DNA of 64,000 bases, from NCBI GenBank assembly GCA_963836425.1, contig CAWIJJ010000021.1:1-64000 (forward strand), in the 5' to 3' direction. The stretch comes from CAWIJJ01 sp963836425 (GTDB taxonomy: Bacteria > Acidobacteriota > Terriglobia > Bryobacterales > Bryobacteraceae). This document shows positions 32,746-41,816 of this stretch, piece after piece (position 1 is the first letter of the stretch; every line of letters begins with the position of its first letter). The notes below the pieces were generated by a model. That model did no database searches. It saw only the letters and a list, made by a program, of their open reading frames with translations, and was not told the origin of the DNA. A program made the position numbers and the translations under genes.

Positions 32746-34767
32746 AGGCATGGCCCCGAAGGTAATCTTCGTCAAAAAGGCGCCGTAATTGCCGGCATTG
32801 GTGGACTGAAAGCCGCCGACCACGGGAAAATTCGTGGACTGAGTCCAGCCGGCGAGATAGACCGTCCCGGTCGGATCCAGGGCTACGGCAGTGGCGGTAT
32901 CGGAGCCGTTCCCGCCCAGATAACTGAGCACGGCGAGCGAGTCTCCGGCCGGGCCGATCTTGGCCCAAAAGGCATCGTAGTCGCCGCCGGAGGCGTTTTG
33001 GAGCGAGTTGATCACCGGCAGATCGCTCGAGAACGTCTGCCCGGCGACATACGCGCTGCCGGTCGAGTCCACGGCAACGGCATTGGCGGCGTCCATGCCG
33101 CTGCCGCCCAGGTAGGTGCTGTAAACGGGGGTTCCGGCGGAGGTGAAGCGGGCCGCGAAGGCGTCGGTGGAAGAGCCGCGCCTGGAGATCTGGAGCGCAT
33201 GGAGCAGGGGGAAGTCGGAGGAGCCGGTAACGCCGACGACAAAGGCATGGCCCTGCGAGTCCACGGCGATGCCCTGTCCGGATTCGGGATAGCCGAGCGC
33301 ACCGCCGGTGCCGCCCCAGAAGGTGCTGAACAACAGCGAGGCTCCGTCGGCGGCGAGCTTGGCGACAAAGGCGTCCTGCCCGCCCGCCAGGGCGTTCTGC
33401 GCCGCGCCGGCCAGCGGGAAATCGGTGGACCAGGTGGACCCGGTGACGTACGCGTCGCCGCTGGCGTCGAGGGCAATCGCGGCACCGTGATCGTCGCTGG
33501 CGCCGCCGAGCGCGGTGTTGTAGATCAGCCGGCTTCCATCGGCGGCGAGCTTGGCGACAAAGGCATCCTGCCCGCCGCGGGTTCCGAGCTGTTTTCCGGC
33601 GGGAGGGAAATTGACCGAGGTGGTATCGCCCACCAGGTAGGCATTGCCGCCCGCATCGAGGGCCAAGCCGTAGGCCGTCTCCGACCCGTTGCCGCCCAGG
33701 TAGGTGCTGAAGACGAGACCGCTGCCGAGCGCGCTCAACTTCAGGACGAATGCATTTTTGGCGCCGGCCAGTTTGCCCTGTACCGGTGACCGGGTGGGGA
33801 AATTGGTGGAGGTGGTAGAGCCCGCCAGGTAGGCGAGACCGTTGGCATCGACGGCGATGGCGTACGCCCGGTCATCGCCCCTGCCTCCGATATAGGTGCA
33901 GTAGATCAGCGCATTGCCCGCGGCATTCAGCTTGGCGACGAAGATATCGTTGCTGCCGGCATTGAAGTTCTGTTCCGGGTTGGCGGTAGCCAGGTTGTAG
34001 GAAGCGGTGAAGCCGGCGACATAGGCGGCGCCGGTGGAATCCACCGCCAGGGCCATGGCCGAGTCGGAGCTCGAGCCACCCAGCAGGGTGCTGTAGGAAA
34101 CGGTCGGATCGATCACCAGGGAGAGGGCGGGATCGTAGCGGTTTACGATGAAACCCACGGTGCCATCGGCCGCCAGCGTGTAGCGGCCTTCGACGGCTTC
34201 GCGCTTTCCATCCCGTTGCTGGAAGATCGCCGGCGCTTCTTCGCGCAGCTCACGGCCGTGGATGGCAAGCACCAGCGCGCCGGTATCGTCCAGGCGGAGC
34301 TCGCCGCCCGAGTAGCGTAGCTGAATGCGCGCGGGATCGGCGCCGGGAGCCACGACGAATTCCGATTTCAGCCGGCGTCCGTTGGCGCCGTAGATCATAT
34401 CGATGCCGGGATAGAGGCCGCGATAGACCAGGGTGCCGAACAGAGGGACGTCCCGCCGCCAGTCCTCTTCCGCGCCGGTAAGGAAATTGGCGTGAGCGGC
34501 CAGCGGCCGGGCGCCCTCGAGCCGAACGGCCGGAGAGGAACCCGGGAACTCGAGCCGGATGGCCGCGCCAGCGGCGCGAAAGCGGGCCTCTTGCGGCGCG
34601 AAATATGCCGTCAACCCCGAGCCTTGCGCCATGAACCGGACCTCCGGCGGCGCCTGTCCCTGATTTTCGATGAAGAAGAGGGGGACCGGATCCGCATCCG
34701 GAGTTGCGGCCAGCGCCGGCAGGACGGCAAGCAAGACAATCAGGAGGTATCGCATCATCTGCGTCAC
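30571..34767 (-). CDS. SBBP-repeat beta-propeller protein with five C-terminal repeats
   Basis: 1398 residues. Signal peptide (MRYLLIVLLAVLPALAA). Residues about 30-230 form an N-terminal domain with the FFIENQGQAPPEVRFMAQG segment known before SBBP repeats. Residues about 230-680 contain tandem SBBP repeats of the DAFVAKLAADGSRLIYNT-type, expected to fold as a seven-bladed-like propeller. The remainder is five about 145-residue repeats, each beginning SVTPASGTG or similar, containing LLYQR, a TPG- or GQ-linked segment and NSQC, and ending SGWQQRGTWTIP. It is probably extracellular; function unknown. This layout is frequent in Solibacter-like Acidobacteria. Convergent with nadE. Confidence 0.92.
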   Translation of the reverse strand: MTQMMRYLLIVLLAVLPALAATPDADPVPLFFIENQGQAPPEVRFMAQGSGLTAYFAPQEARFRAAGAAIRLEFPGSSPAVRLEGARPLAAHANFLTGAEEDWRRDVPLFGTLVYRGLYPGIDMIYGANGRRLKSEFVVAPGADPARIQLRYSGGELRLDDTGALVLAIHGRELREEAPAIFQQRDGKREAVEGRYTLAADGTVGFIVNRYDPALSLVIDPTVSYSTLLGGSSSDSAMALAVDSTGAAYVAGFTASYNLATANPEQNFNAGSNDIFVAKLNAAGNALIYCTYIGGRGDDRAYAIAVDANGLAYLAGSTTSTNFPTRSPVQGKLAGAKNAFVLKLSALGSGLVFSTYLGGNGSETAYGLALDAGGNAYLVGDTTSVNFPPAGKQLGTRGGQDAFVAKLAADGSRLIYNTALGGASDDHGAAIALDASGDAYVTGSTWSTDFPLAGAAQNALAGGQDAFVAKLAADGASLLFSTFWGGTGGALGYPESGQGIAVDSQGHAFVVGVTGSSDFPLLHALQISRRGSSTDAFAARFTSAGTPVYSTYLGGSGMDAANAVAVDSTGSAYVAGQTFSSDLPVINSLQNASGGDYDAFWAKIGPAGDSLAVLSYLGGNGSDTATAVALDPTGTVYLAGWTQSTNFPVVGGFQSTNAGNYGAFLTKITFGAMPATVAVTPASGSGTSQVFSFQFSDSAGVADLTAVSILVNSSTGSANACSVVYHRAANTLALSTDAGTAPSGTITPGSGSQQNSQCTLSGTGSSVSTTDTVLTLNLALAFQPSFAGARNVYLQAANGSGSTGWQQRGTWTIPASGPPAAVSVTPASGTGLTQTFAFTFSDGKGYDAIVSAQILINRPMSGASGCYLLYQRASNSLFLTNDAATVWQTPVTLGQAGTLQNSQCSIDAAASSVSAAGSNLTVNLALTFQGAFAGERDIYMEVTDGADDSGWQQRGVWTIPAGGPPSAVSVTPASGTGTAQTFTFTFSDPAGSAAIVSTQIVIHNVLSTSGACYLLYQRAPNALYMTDDAGGAWQNPVTPGQEGTLQNSQCTVNALASSASAGGTTLTLSLALAFQTAFAGARNVYMEVYDGAADSGWQQRGTWTIPAEGPPAAVSVTPDSGTGLSQSFAFAFSDPAGAAAIVSTQIVIHSSLSTYGACYLLYQRSSNSLYMTNDAGSAWQDPVTPGQEGTLQNSQCSVNAATSSISANGTTLTLHLALSFSSAFAGTRNVYMEVYDGAADSGWQQRGAWTVPADGPPTADSVAPGSGSGSTRTFLFQYSDPAGYAAISSTQILINSELAVAGGCYLLYYRPNNAIYLTNDPGTAWQTPVTVGQAGTLENSQCAVNTAASSVSGDGNTLTLTLSLTFQPAFSGPKNVYMEVYDGAGDSGWQQRGAWTVP

Positions 34768-34800
34768 CTAGTCTTTCGACGGAGCGGGAGTATTTCTTTA

Positions 34801-34850
34801 GGGGCGGGGTGAGGCTAGGGGGGCGGGGTGGGGCCAGGGGGGTGGGTGGG
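34801..34850 (+). other. G-rich tract with G-quadruplex potential
   Basis: Between the SBBP start and the next gene, the plus strand contains repeated runs of three to six G separated by short spacers (GGGG-C-GGGG, GGGGGG, GGGG, GGGGGG, GGG-T-GGG). Such spacing can form G-quadruplexes; the complementary strand is C-rich. It lies upstream of the SBBP gene, so it could affect its transcription. No function is shown by sequence alone. Confidence 0.6.
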
Positions 34851-34893
34851 CGCGCCGGGAGCGGGCTGGTTCAGGGAAGCCGCCGGGGTGGGA

Positions 34894-36090
34894 TCACAGC
34901 ATCTCCTCCACCACCGCCACCGTCTCCTGAAAGCGGGCGTCCCAGCTCACCGGCGCGACCGCTTGCATGCGCTTGCGCCGCTGCTCCGGGCGATCCTCCC
35001 GCAGGGCCCGCTCGATGGCTTCCAGGTAGGCCTCCGGAGTGTCCGCCAGAGAGACCAGCTCGCGAAAGCACTCCGTCTCCGGAGTCACCACCGAAACCAC
35101 CGGCTTGCCGGTGGCCAGGTACTCCCGCAGCTTCAGCGGATTGGAATGCTTCGTCTGGCGGTTCACCCGGTGCGGATAGATCGCCACATCGAACGCCCTG
35201 GCCCACCGCGGCAGGGTCTCGTACGGTTTGGGGCCCACGAACACGACGTTGCCATAGGTTTTTAGCCGGCTCACATCGGCCGCGGCGAACCCCACAAAGA
35301 GAAAAGTCCACTGCGGCCGCGACTCGGCCAAGTACGCGAGCAGGTCGAAATCCACAAACTCGCCAATGGTGCCGAAGTACCCGATCACCGGATGCCGCAA
35401 TCCGCGTGCCTCGTCCGCCACCTCGGTGGCCGGGTCGCCGGCCTGTGAAAACAGGTCGAAATCCACGCCGTGCGGCGAAAAGTGAACGTTGCGATTCAGC
35501 CGCCGCTTGGGCTCGAGCAGCGCGCGGGGCGCCACGAACACCACATCTGCCCGCCGGGTCAGGTCGTCGTCCATGGCCTGGATTGCCGCCGCATCCATGC
35601 CCGGGTAGGAGGCATAGTCGTCGATGCAATAGTAGACGGTCAGGCGCTCGCCGAGCCGTTTGGCCAGCGCGCCCGGATGCGGCACCACGAACCACGAAAT
35701 CCGCTGCCGGAATCCCAGCCGCCGCATGGCGCGGCGGGCCAGGAACACGCCCAGCCACAAGTTGAGCCGGTCCATGCCGGGCAGGTTGCGAAACGGGATC
35801 TGGGGGATGGTGGCCACGTGAAACTGCTCGCCCACCTTTTCGGGGGGGGCCATGGCCCGCGCCAGCTTGCGCCACAGCTTGCGAAAATCGCGGGCGCTTG
35901 TTTGCGGGCTCCGGCTACCGGGCACCTCGATATAGAGGACCGGTACCAGCTTCCCCAACCGCCGCGCGATATGGTGGCTGCTGGTGCGATTCTCGGCGAA
36001 CCAGTCGTTGCCGAAATAGACCACCGAGAAATCGCGCAGGCCGCTCATCAGACTCAGCATAGCGGGTACGGCGCCCGCCGGCCGGATCAT
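34894..36090 (-). CDS. Glycosyltransferase, GT4-like
   Basis: 398 residues; an internal ATG at 36060 is a possible start. GT-B type: acceptor-side YYCIDDYASYPGM, a donor domain starting VIGYFGTIGEFVDFDLL, FLFVGFAAADV, then KLREYLATGKPVVSV (the EX7E-type nucleotide-sugar site). The CIDDY segment aligns with CMDDW in the middle domain of the gene at 42371-46039 and CHDLL in the gene at 59950-61230, so the three form a subfamily. Its neighbour is the oppositely oriented glycosyltransferase at 36184. Acts on the cytoplasmic side; sugar unknown. Confidence 0.88.
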   Translation of the reverse strand: MIRPAGAVPAMLSLMSGLRDFSVVYFGNDWFAENRTSSHHIARRLGKLVPVLYIEVPGSRSPQTSARDFRKLWRKLARAMAPPEKVGEQFHVATIPQIPFRNLPGMDRLNLWLGVFLARRAMRRLGFRQRISWFVVPHPGALAKRLGERLTVYYCIDDYASYPGMDAAAIQAMDDDLTRRADVVFVAPRALLEPKRRLNRNVHFSPHGVDFDLFSQAGDPATEVADEARGLRHPVIGYFGTIGEFVDFDLLAYLAESRPQWTFLFVGFAAADVSRLKTYGNVVFVGPKPYETLPRWARAFDVAIYPHRVNRQTKHSNPLKLREYLATGKPVVSVVTPETECFRELVSLADTPEAYLEAIERALREDRPEQRRKRMQAVAPVSWDARFQETVAVVEEML

Positions 36091-36183
36091 CCAGCCGAGA
36101 TCCTACGGCCCGGCCCGCTCTCGCCGGCGCCCACCAGCCCCCGTAGTAAGCTGAAGTTTGTCTCCGTTCGCGCCGCGCCCGGC

Positions 36184-37335
36184 ATGAAGATCACGGTCGT
36201 CACTTCCTACTTTCCGAACTCCGCCCGCCCATACGGCGGCAACTCCGCGTTTCACACCCTGCGTTTTCTCAAACCGCACGCCGCCATCGAGGTGATCAGC
36301 CCGCACGAGCATTACCCCAGCCTGAAATGGCTGGTGCCCGGCCGCTACGAAACCCTCGACCGCTCCTACCAGCCCGCGGAATTCAAAACCACCTATTTCG
36401 AATACCCCGCCATCCCCATTCTTTCGCGGCCGTTCAATGGTCCGGCTTGCGCGCGCATCCTGCTGCCTTACGTGCGGGCCTCCCGCCCCGAGGTGATCCT
36501 GAATTACTGGCTCTATCCCGACGGGTTCGCCGCGGTGCGCGCCGGCCGCGCGCTCGGCGTCCCGGTGATCGTGGGCGCCATCGGCTCCGATATCCGGCGC
36601 CGCAACGACCCGCTCACCATCCGGTTGGTGCGGCAGACCATGCTCGAGGCCGATGGGGTGATTACGGTCAGCGAAGAGCTGCGCGAACGCGCCATTGCCC
36701 TGGGCGTCCCTCCGGAAAAGGTGACCACCATTCTGAACGGCTGCGACACGGCGGTGTTCCATCCGGGCGATCGTGAGGCGGCCCGAGGCGAGCTCGGCTG
36801 CGACCCCGGCGGCGAGATCGTTCTGTATGCCGGCAACCTGTTCGCGGCCAAAGGGCTGGGCGAGTTGCTCGAAGCCTTCGTTGGGCTGGCCCGATCCCGC
36901 CCCCGGGCCCGCCTGGTCGTCGTTGGCCAGGGTCCTTACGGGGAAACTCTCGCCCGGCGCGCCGCCGCCGCGGGCCTGGCCGATCGCGTCATTCTGCCCG
37001 GGCGGCGCGATGCCGCCGGTGTCGCCGCGTGGATGCGCGCCGCCGACGTGTTTTGCCTCCCCAGCTATTCCGAAGGCTGCCCCAATGTCATCGTGGAGGC
37101 GTTGAGCTGCGGCCGGCCGGTGGTGGCCACGCGGGTGGGCGGCATTCCCGAACTGGTGGACGATGGCTGCGGCATGCTGATCCGGCCGCGCGACGCCGCT
37201 CAACTTCGTCAGGCGCTCGAAGACGCGCTCTCCAAAACCTGGGATTCCGCGGCGATTGCGCGGGCCCGCACGCGCGGTTGGGACGAGGTTGCCCGCGATA
37301 CCCTGGCCCTCTGCCGCAAGGTGATCCATGGCTGA
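36184..37335 (+). CDS. Glycosyltransferase family 4
   Basis: 383 residues from ATG at 36184. ITVVTSYFPNSARPYGGNSAF at the N-terminus; ILNGCDTAVFHPG as in typical GT4; donor domain VLYAGNLFAAKGLGELLEAF; and CPNVIVEALSCGRPVVATRVGG with the EX7E motif. It is separated from the minus-strand glycosyltransferase by a short divergent gap and its end overlaps the epimerase start by eight bases, pointing to co-expression. Donor and acceptor are unknown. Confidence 0.93.
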   Translation: MKITVVTSYFPNSARPYGGNSAFHTLRFLKPHAAIEVISPHEHYPSLKWLVPGRYETLDRSYQPAEFKTTYFEYPAIPILSRPFNGPACARILLPYVRASRPEVILNYWLYPDGFAAVRAGRALGVPVIVGAIGSDIRRRNDPLTIRLVRQTMLEADGVITVSEELRERAIALGVPPEKVTTILNGCDTAVFHPGDREAARGELGCDPGGEIVLYAGNLFAAKGLGELLEAFVGLARSRPRARLVVVGQGPYGETLARRAAAAGLADRVILPGRRDAAGVAAWMRAADVFCLPSYSEGCPNVIVEALSCGRPVVATRVGGIPELVDDGCGMLIRPRDAAQLRQALEDALSKTWDSAAIARARTRGWDEVARDTLALCRKVIHG

Positions 37336-38293
37336 AACGTTCTTTGTCACCGGTGCCGCCGGATTTATTGGCAGCAACCTCGCCGACCGCCTGCTCTCGC
37401 TCGGCCATCACGTGGTGGGCTACGACAACTTCTCCACCGGCCAGGAGCGCTTCCTGGAGCAGGCTCTCGGCCACCCCTGTTTCCGGCTGGTGCGCGGGGA
37501 CCTGCTCGATGGCGACGGCCTCGCCCGGGCCATGGACGGCTGCGGGCTCGTCTTCCATCTTGCCGCCAACGCCGATGTCCGCTTCGGGACCGACCACCCG
37601 CGCCGCGATCTCGAGCAGAACACCATCGCCACCTGGAACGTGCTCGAAGCCATGCGCCGCCACCAGATCCGCCGCATCGTGTTCTCCTCGACCGGCTCGG
37701 TTTATGGGGAGGCGCCAGTGATCCCCACGCCCGAAAACTGCCCTTTCCCGGTGCAGACCTCGCTGTACGGGGCCTCCAAGCTCGCCGCCGAAGGCCTGAT
37801 TGCGGCTTACTGTGAAGGTTTCGGGATGGAGGGCCTGATTTTCCGCTTCGTATCCATCCTGGGGGAACGCTACTCCCACGGCCACGTGTTCGATTTTTAT
37901 CAACAACTGCTGGCCCATCCCGATTTCCTGCGCGTGCTCGGCAACGGCCGCCAACGCAAGTCCTATCTCTACGTGCAGGACTGCGTGGATGCCATCCTGA
38001 AAGCGGTGGACGAAGTGCGCGAGCGCGTCACCATCCTGAACCTGGGCACGGACGAGTACTGCGAAGTGAACGACTCTATCGGCTGGATCTGCGGCCACCT
38101 GGGACTGAGCCCGCGACTGGAGTACACGGGCGGCGAGCGCGGCTGGATCGGCGACAACCCGTTCATCTTTCTGGACTGCTCGCGGATGCGCGCGCTGGGG
38201 TGGGAGCCCCGGCACACCATCCGCGAGTCGGTGGTAAGCACGATCCAGTACCTCACGATGAACCAGTGGTTATTGGCCCGCCGGAGCGAGTAA
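37328..38293 (+). CDS. NAD-dependent nucleotide-sugar epimerase/dehydratase
   Basis: 321 residues. FFVTGAAGFIGSNLADRLL nucleotide-binding motif, LVFHLAANADVR, FSSTGSVYGEAP and the active-site Y-x3-K in TSLYGASKLAAEG. Closest in general form to UDP-glucose/GlcNAc 4-epimerases. The C-terminal half ends with a segment YTGGERGWIGDNPFIFLD that resembles the sugar-binding end of such enzymes. It is coupled to the preceding GT4 gene, suggesting it makes the donor sugar for it. The exact substrate is not predictable. Confidence 0.92.
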   Translation: MAETFFVTGAAGFIGSNLADRLLSLGHHVVGYDNFSTGQERFLEQALGHPCFRLVRGDLLDGDGLARAMDGCGLVFHLAANADVRFGTDHPRRDLEQNTIATWNVLEAMRRHQIRRIVFSSTGSVYGEAPVIPTPENCPFPVQTSLYGASKLAAEGLIAAYCEGFGMEGLIFRFVSILGERYSHGHVFDFYQQLLAHPDFLRVLGNGRQRKSYLYVQDCVDAILKAVDEVRERVTILNLGTDEYCEVNDSIGWICGHLGLSPRLEYTGGERGWIGDNPFIFLDCSRMRALGWEPRHTIRESVVSTIQYLTMNQWLLARRSE

Positions 38294-38514
38294 GGGCGGC
38301 GGCGAGTTCGCGGGTTCGCAATCCGAACCCGTTCCTTCCAAAAACCGAACCCGGCGCCCTTCGCAGCCCTGCCGGCCCTCTCCGGGGATCCACATATCTT
38401 ATGGCTAATCAGTCACTTCCGGCGATCTGAAAAAATTGGCGATAGCGGCCTTTCAGGTGCCCTTACGGCCTTTCGTGAACCGGCCTGCGCAGTCCTGCTG
38501 GCGGTCGGGAATTC

Positions 38515-38545
38515 CGGCATACCGGCTCCGCCGCGCGGTATGCCG
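38515..38545 (+). promoter_or_regulatory. Hairpin in the leader of the porin-like gene
   Basis: A perfect 10-bp stem, CGGCATACCG at 38515-38524 pairing with CGGTATGCCG at 38536-38545, encloses an 11-base loop. It lies about 27 bases before the ATG at 38572, just upstream of an AG-rich ribosome-binding region (GAGGGAAG). It could influence translation or be part of a structured leader. No known riboswitch was recognised. Confidence 0.55.
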
Positions 38546-38571
38546 AGCTTCAAACCGAGGGAAGAAATCGC

Positions 38572-39831
38572 ATGTTGAAACGCTTTGCGCTTGTGGCAGT
38601 GGCTGTCCTGGTACCGGCAGTGTCCTACGCGCAATTCAATTTCACTTTGTCGGGCCGACAGGTACAGGTCCACAGCTTTGCCTCGCAAGGCTTTGCGTAT
38701 TCGAACCAGAACAACTACCTGACCATGCAGACCAGCAAAGGCAGCTTCGCCATGACCGACGCCGGCGTCAATGTGGCGGTGCAGCTTACCGACAAGTTCC
38801 ACGTCGGAGCCCAAGTCTACGATCGCAACATAGGCAATCTCGGCCAATGGGAACCGCAAGTGGACTGGGCCATGGCCGACTACCGCTGGAAGGACTGGCT
38901 GGGGTTCCGCGGCGGCAAAGTGAAAACCGTGCTGGGCCTCCACAACGACACGGCAGGACTATGACTTCCTGCACACCTTCGCTCTGTTGCCGCAGTCGAT
39001 CTATCCGCTGGACCTTCGCGATGCCAATATCGCTCATACCGGCGGCGACGTTTATGGCATCGTGCCGCTTGGTCACCTCGGAAGCCTCTCTTACACGGTG
39101 TATGCCGGACGCCGCAAGGACAGCACCAACGGCGGGTACGTGTACCTGTTGCGGGACCGCGGCATCAGCTACACCGATTACCACGGATTGCAGTACGGTG
39201 CGGACCTGCGGTGGAACACGCCGCTCAAGGGCCTGGTGGCCGGCATCTCCCGCATGAACCAGGACACCACCGGAACCGGAACCGCCGTGTGCACGCCGGC
39301 CGTGCCCGTCTCCTGCGCCGCCTGGAACCCCACGGTCCCACCGGGGAGTCCCGGCCCGAGGAACACTCTCGCAAGGATTGGACCAACCAGTTCTACGGCG
39401 AGTATGCGGTGGGCAATCTCAAGATCAACGCGGAATACCGGCGCTACTACCGGGATGTGATCGCCTGGAACAACCTCATGGAAGTGTGGGCCGACAACCG
39501 GAGCTGGTACACGTCGGCATCGTATCGGCTCTCCCGGCGATTCGAAATCGGATCCTACTATTCCGACCTCAGCACCGTATATAAACGCGGCACCCTGCCG
39601 GCATCGCTGAACACCAGCCTGCCCTCCAATCATATTCACGACAAAGTCATCAGCGGCCGCGTGGACGTAAGTAAGTTCTGGGATATCAAAGTCGAGGGGC
39701 ACTTCGAGGGGCACTTCATGGATGGCTTTAACAACAACCAGTATCCCGCCGGCTTCTATATTCCGGACAACCCCCAGGGGTTTCAACCCAAGACGAACCT
39801 GCTGATCGTCCGGACCGACTGGTACTTCTAA
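38572..39831 (+). pseudogene. Porin-like outer-membrane beta-barrel protein, two compensating frameshifts
   Basis: Signal peptide at the start (MLKRFALVAVAVLVPAVSYA), then beta-strand-type sequence. The frame is broken near 38952 by one extra G (real continuation QDYDFLHTFALLPQSIYPLD), and restored near 39335-39365 by a one-base loss, after which HSRKDWTNQFYGEY and then SASYRLSRRFEIGSYYSD and the C-terminal TDWYF continue in the original frame. The last residue is aromatic, as in outer-membrane barrels. Reconstructed length about 420 residues. It either is inactive or reflects assembly errors. It is followed by a PstS-like protein gene and a chemoreceptor gene. Confidence 0.75.
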
Positions 39832-39863
39832 CGAGGGTGGAGCGCAATACCAAGGAGAATTCC

Positions 39864-40289
39864 ATGAAACTGATGCATAACTTCATTCTGGTGGCGGCAC
39901 TCGCCTGCGGTGCGGCGGCCACTGTTCGGGCGGCCGATATCAAGATCATCGCCAACTCCGGCGTTAGCGCGTCCGCCGTTTCGGCCGACGAGCTGAAGGG
40001 CGTCTTCCTGGCTACGAAGACATCGTTGAGCGACGGCAGCCACGTGGAGCCGGTTCTGGAGAAGGGCGGCGCTGCGCATGAGACGTTCCTGAAAGAATAT
40101 CTCGGCAAGACCGAGGCGGCCTTGCAAACCTACTACCGGAGCCTGGTGTTCACCGGCAAAGGTTCCATGCCGAAGGCGTTCGCCTCGGATGCCGATGTAG
40201 TGGCTTATGTGGCGAAGACCAAGGGCGCCATCGGCTACGTCAGCGCGGGCGCGGGCACGCCCGGGGTCAAGACTCTGGAAGTGAAGTAG
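39864..40289 (+). CDS. PstS-like periplasmic phosphate-binding-type protein
   Basis: 141 residues, SD AAGGAG six bases before ATG at 39864. Signal peptide MHNFILVAALACGAAATVRAAD. The segment KIIANSGVSASAVSADELKGVFLATK, and SMPKAFASDADVVAYVAKTKGAIGYVSAGAG, resemble the short substrate-binding proteins of the PstS/PBP-like-2 type. Much shorter than full PstS (about 320), so it may be a one-lobe or truncated form. Located between the porin and the chemoreceptor genes, suggesting ligand capture feeding a sensory pathway. The ligand is not certain. Confidence 0.8.
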   Translation: MKLMHNFILVAALACGAAATVRAADIKIIANSGVSASAVSADELKGVFLATKTSLSDGSHVEPVLEKGGAAHETFLKEYLGKTEAALQTYYRSLVFTGKGSMPKAFASDADVVAYVAKTKGAIGYVSAGAGTPGVKTLEVK

Positions 40290-40310
40290 CTCGAAAAGGA
40301 CGGCGACCTC

Positions 40311-41803
40311 ATGAAACGTCTGAACATCACCGCGAAGATCTGGCTCAGCATCGGCGTGTTCGTCCTGGGCTTTGTTTTTACCACCGTGCTGGGCCAGATC
40401 GAGGCCCTGAGCACCGAGGCCCCCCTGCGCACTACGGCCGATGCGCTGTTTCCGTCGGCGCAGGCGAGCCAGGAGGCCGAAGCGGCCTATCAACGCATGA
40501 TCAAGGGATTCAGCGATGCGGTCATGACCCAGGACGCCTCCGCCCTGGAGCGTGCCGCCGGGGAGGGCCGCCAGGTGGTGGAGGGGCTCAAGCGGGTGGC
40601 ATCGATCCGCGGCCTGGCGGGCGCGCGCGCCGCCGAGGTGGGGCAACTGGCCGCGGCGGTGGAACAGTACGTCACCGACGCACAGGCGATTTACGGGACG
40701 GCGCTCGCCAATCCGGCGGCCCTCACTGCGGACGTCCAGCAGAAGATGCGCGACCTGGCCGGCCGCAGCGACACGGTCAAGGCGTCGCTGACGCAAACCC
40801 GGGAAGGTGTTCCCAGGCGCTGCGGGACCAGTTGGCGGCGGTGCGCGATCGCTCCGCGTTCCAGCGCTGGCTGGCGCTGGGCCTGTTCGGCACGTCGCTG
40901 GCGCTGGCGGCGGTGATCGTCAACCTGACCATCCGCCGCAGCATTACCGGTCCCATCGTCCGCGTGATCAAGGGCGTCGAGCAGAATGCCGGGCGGGCCG
41001 GCGAGGCCTCCGACCGGATGGCCCATTCCGGACAGGTGGTGGCCACCAACGCCCAGGAGCAGGCGGCCTGCATCGAGGAGACATCCGCATCGCTCGAAGA
41101 GATCGCCGCCACGACCAAACAGAATGCCGGGCGGGCCGGCGACGCCGACCGGTTGATGAGCAGCGCCCGCGAGACGGTGGACCGCGCGGCCACCGCCATG
41201 AACGACCTGAAGACGTCCATGGACGTGATTTCGAAATCGAGCAAGCAGGTTTCCGACGTGCTCAAGAGCATCGACGAAATCGCTTTCCACACCAACATCC
41301 TGGCGCTGAACGCGGCGGTGGAAGCGGCGCGCGCCGGCGAGGCCGGGGCGGGATTCAGCGTGGTGGCCGATGAAGTCCGGTCGCTGGCCCAGCGCGCGGC
41401 CGACGCGGCGCGGCGCAGCGGCGAGATCATCGAAAAGACCATGACCGATGTGAGCAACGGCGTGCAACTGGTGGGGCAGGCACACAGCGCGTTCCAGGAA
41501 GTATCGAGCAGCATCGCCAACGGCAGCCGGATGGTAAGCGAGATCGCCGCCAGCAGCGACGAGCAGGCGCGCGGCATCAGCCACATCGGCACCGCCATTT
41601 CGCGCATCGAGTCGGTCACCCAGAACAACGTGGCCAATGCGCAGGAGACCGCCGAAGCGGGCGGCACGCTGCGCGCGCAGGTGCAGGCCACCCGTGAGCA
41701 CCTGGAAGAACTGGTGATGGTGGTGGGGATGCGCAGCCGGGCCGCGAGCGAACCGCAGCAGACGCGGACCGGGCTGCGTCCGGCCGCCGCCCTGAGCCGT
41801 TGA
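40311..41803 (+). pseudogene. Methyl-accepting chemotaxis protein with one frameshift
   Basis: Residues 1-about 165 hold an N-terminal membrane segment (IWLSIGVFVLGFVFTTVLG) and a helical periplasmic sensor. The frame is lost near 40810 by a one-base deletion; the rest, in the next frame, starts SQALRDQLAAVRDR, has a second membrane segment (LALGLFGTSLALAAVIVNLTI), HAMP-like and MCP signalling domains with the hairpin tip IDEIAFHTNILALNAAVEAARAGE. The complete reading would be about 497 residues. It could be a pseudogene or a sequence error. The gene lies 21 bases after the PstS-like gene. Confidence 0.85.
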
Positions 41804-41816
41804 GGGGAGATTGCTG

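Noticed and set aside
32590..33789. Plus-strand frame of 399 residues with repeats
   Set aside because: Antisense to the SBBP propeller region.
35470..36183. Upstream extension of the GT4 gene at 36184
   Set aside because: It is antisense to the other glycosyltransferase; the MKITVVTSYFP start is the natural one.
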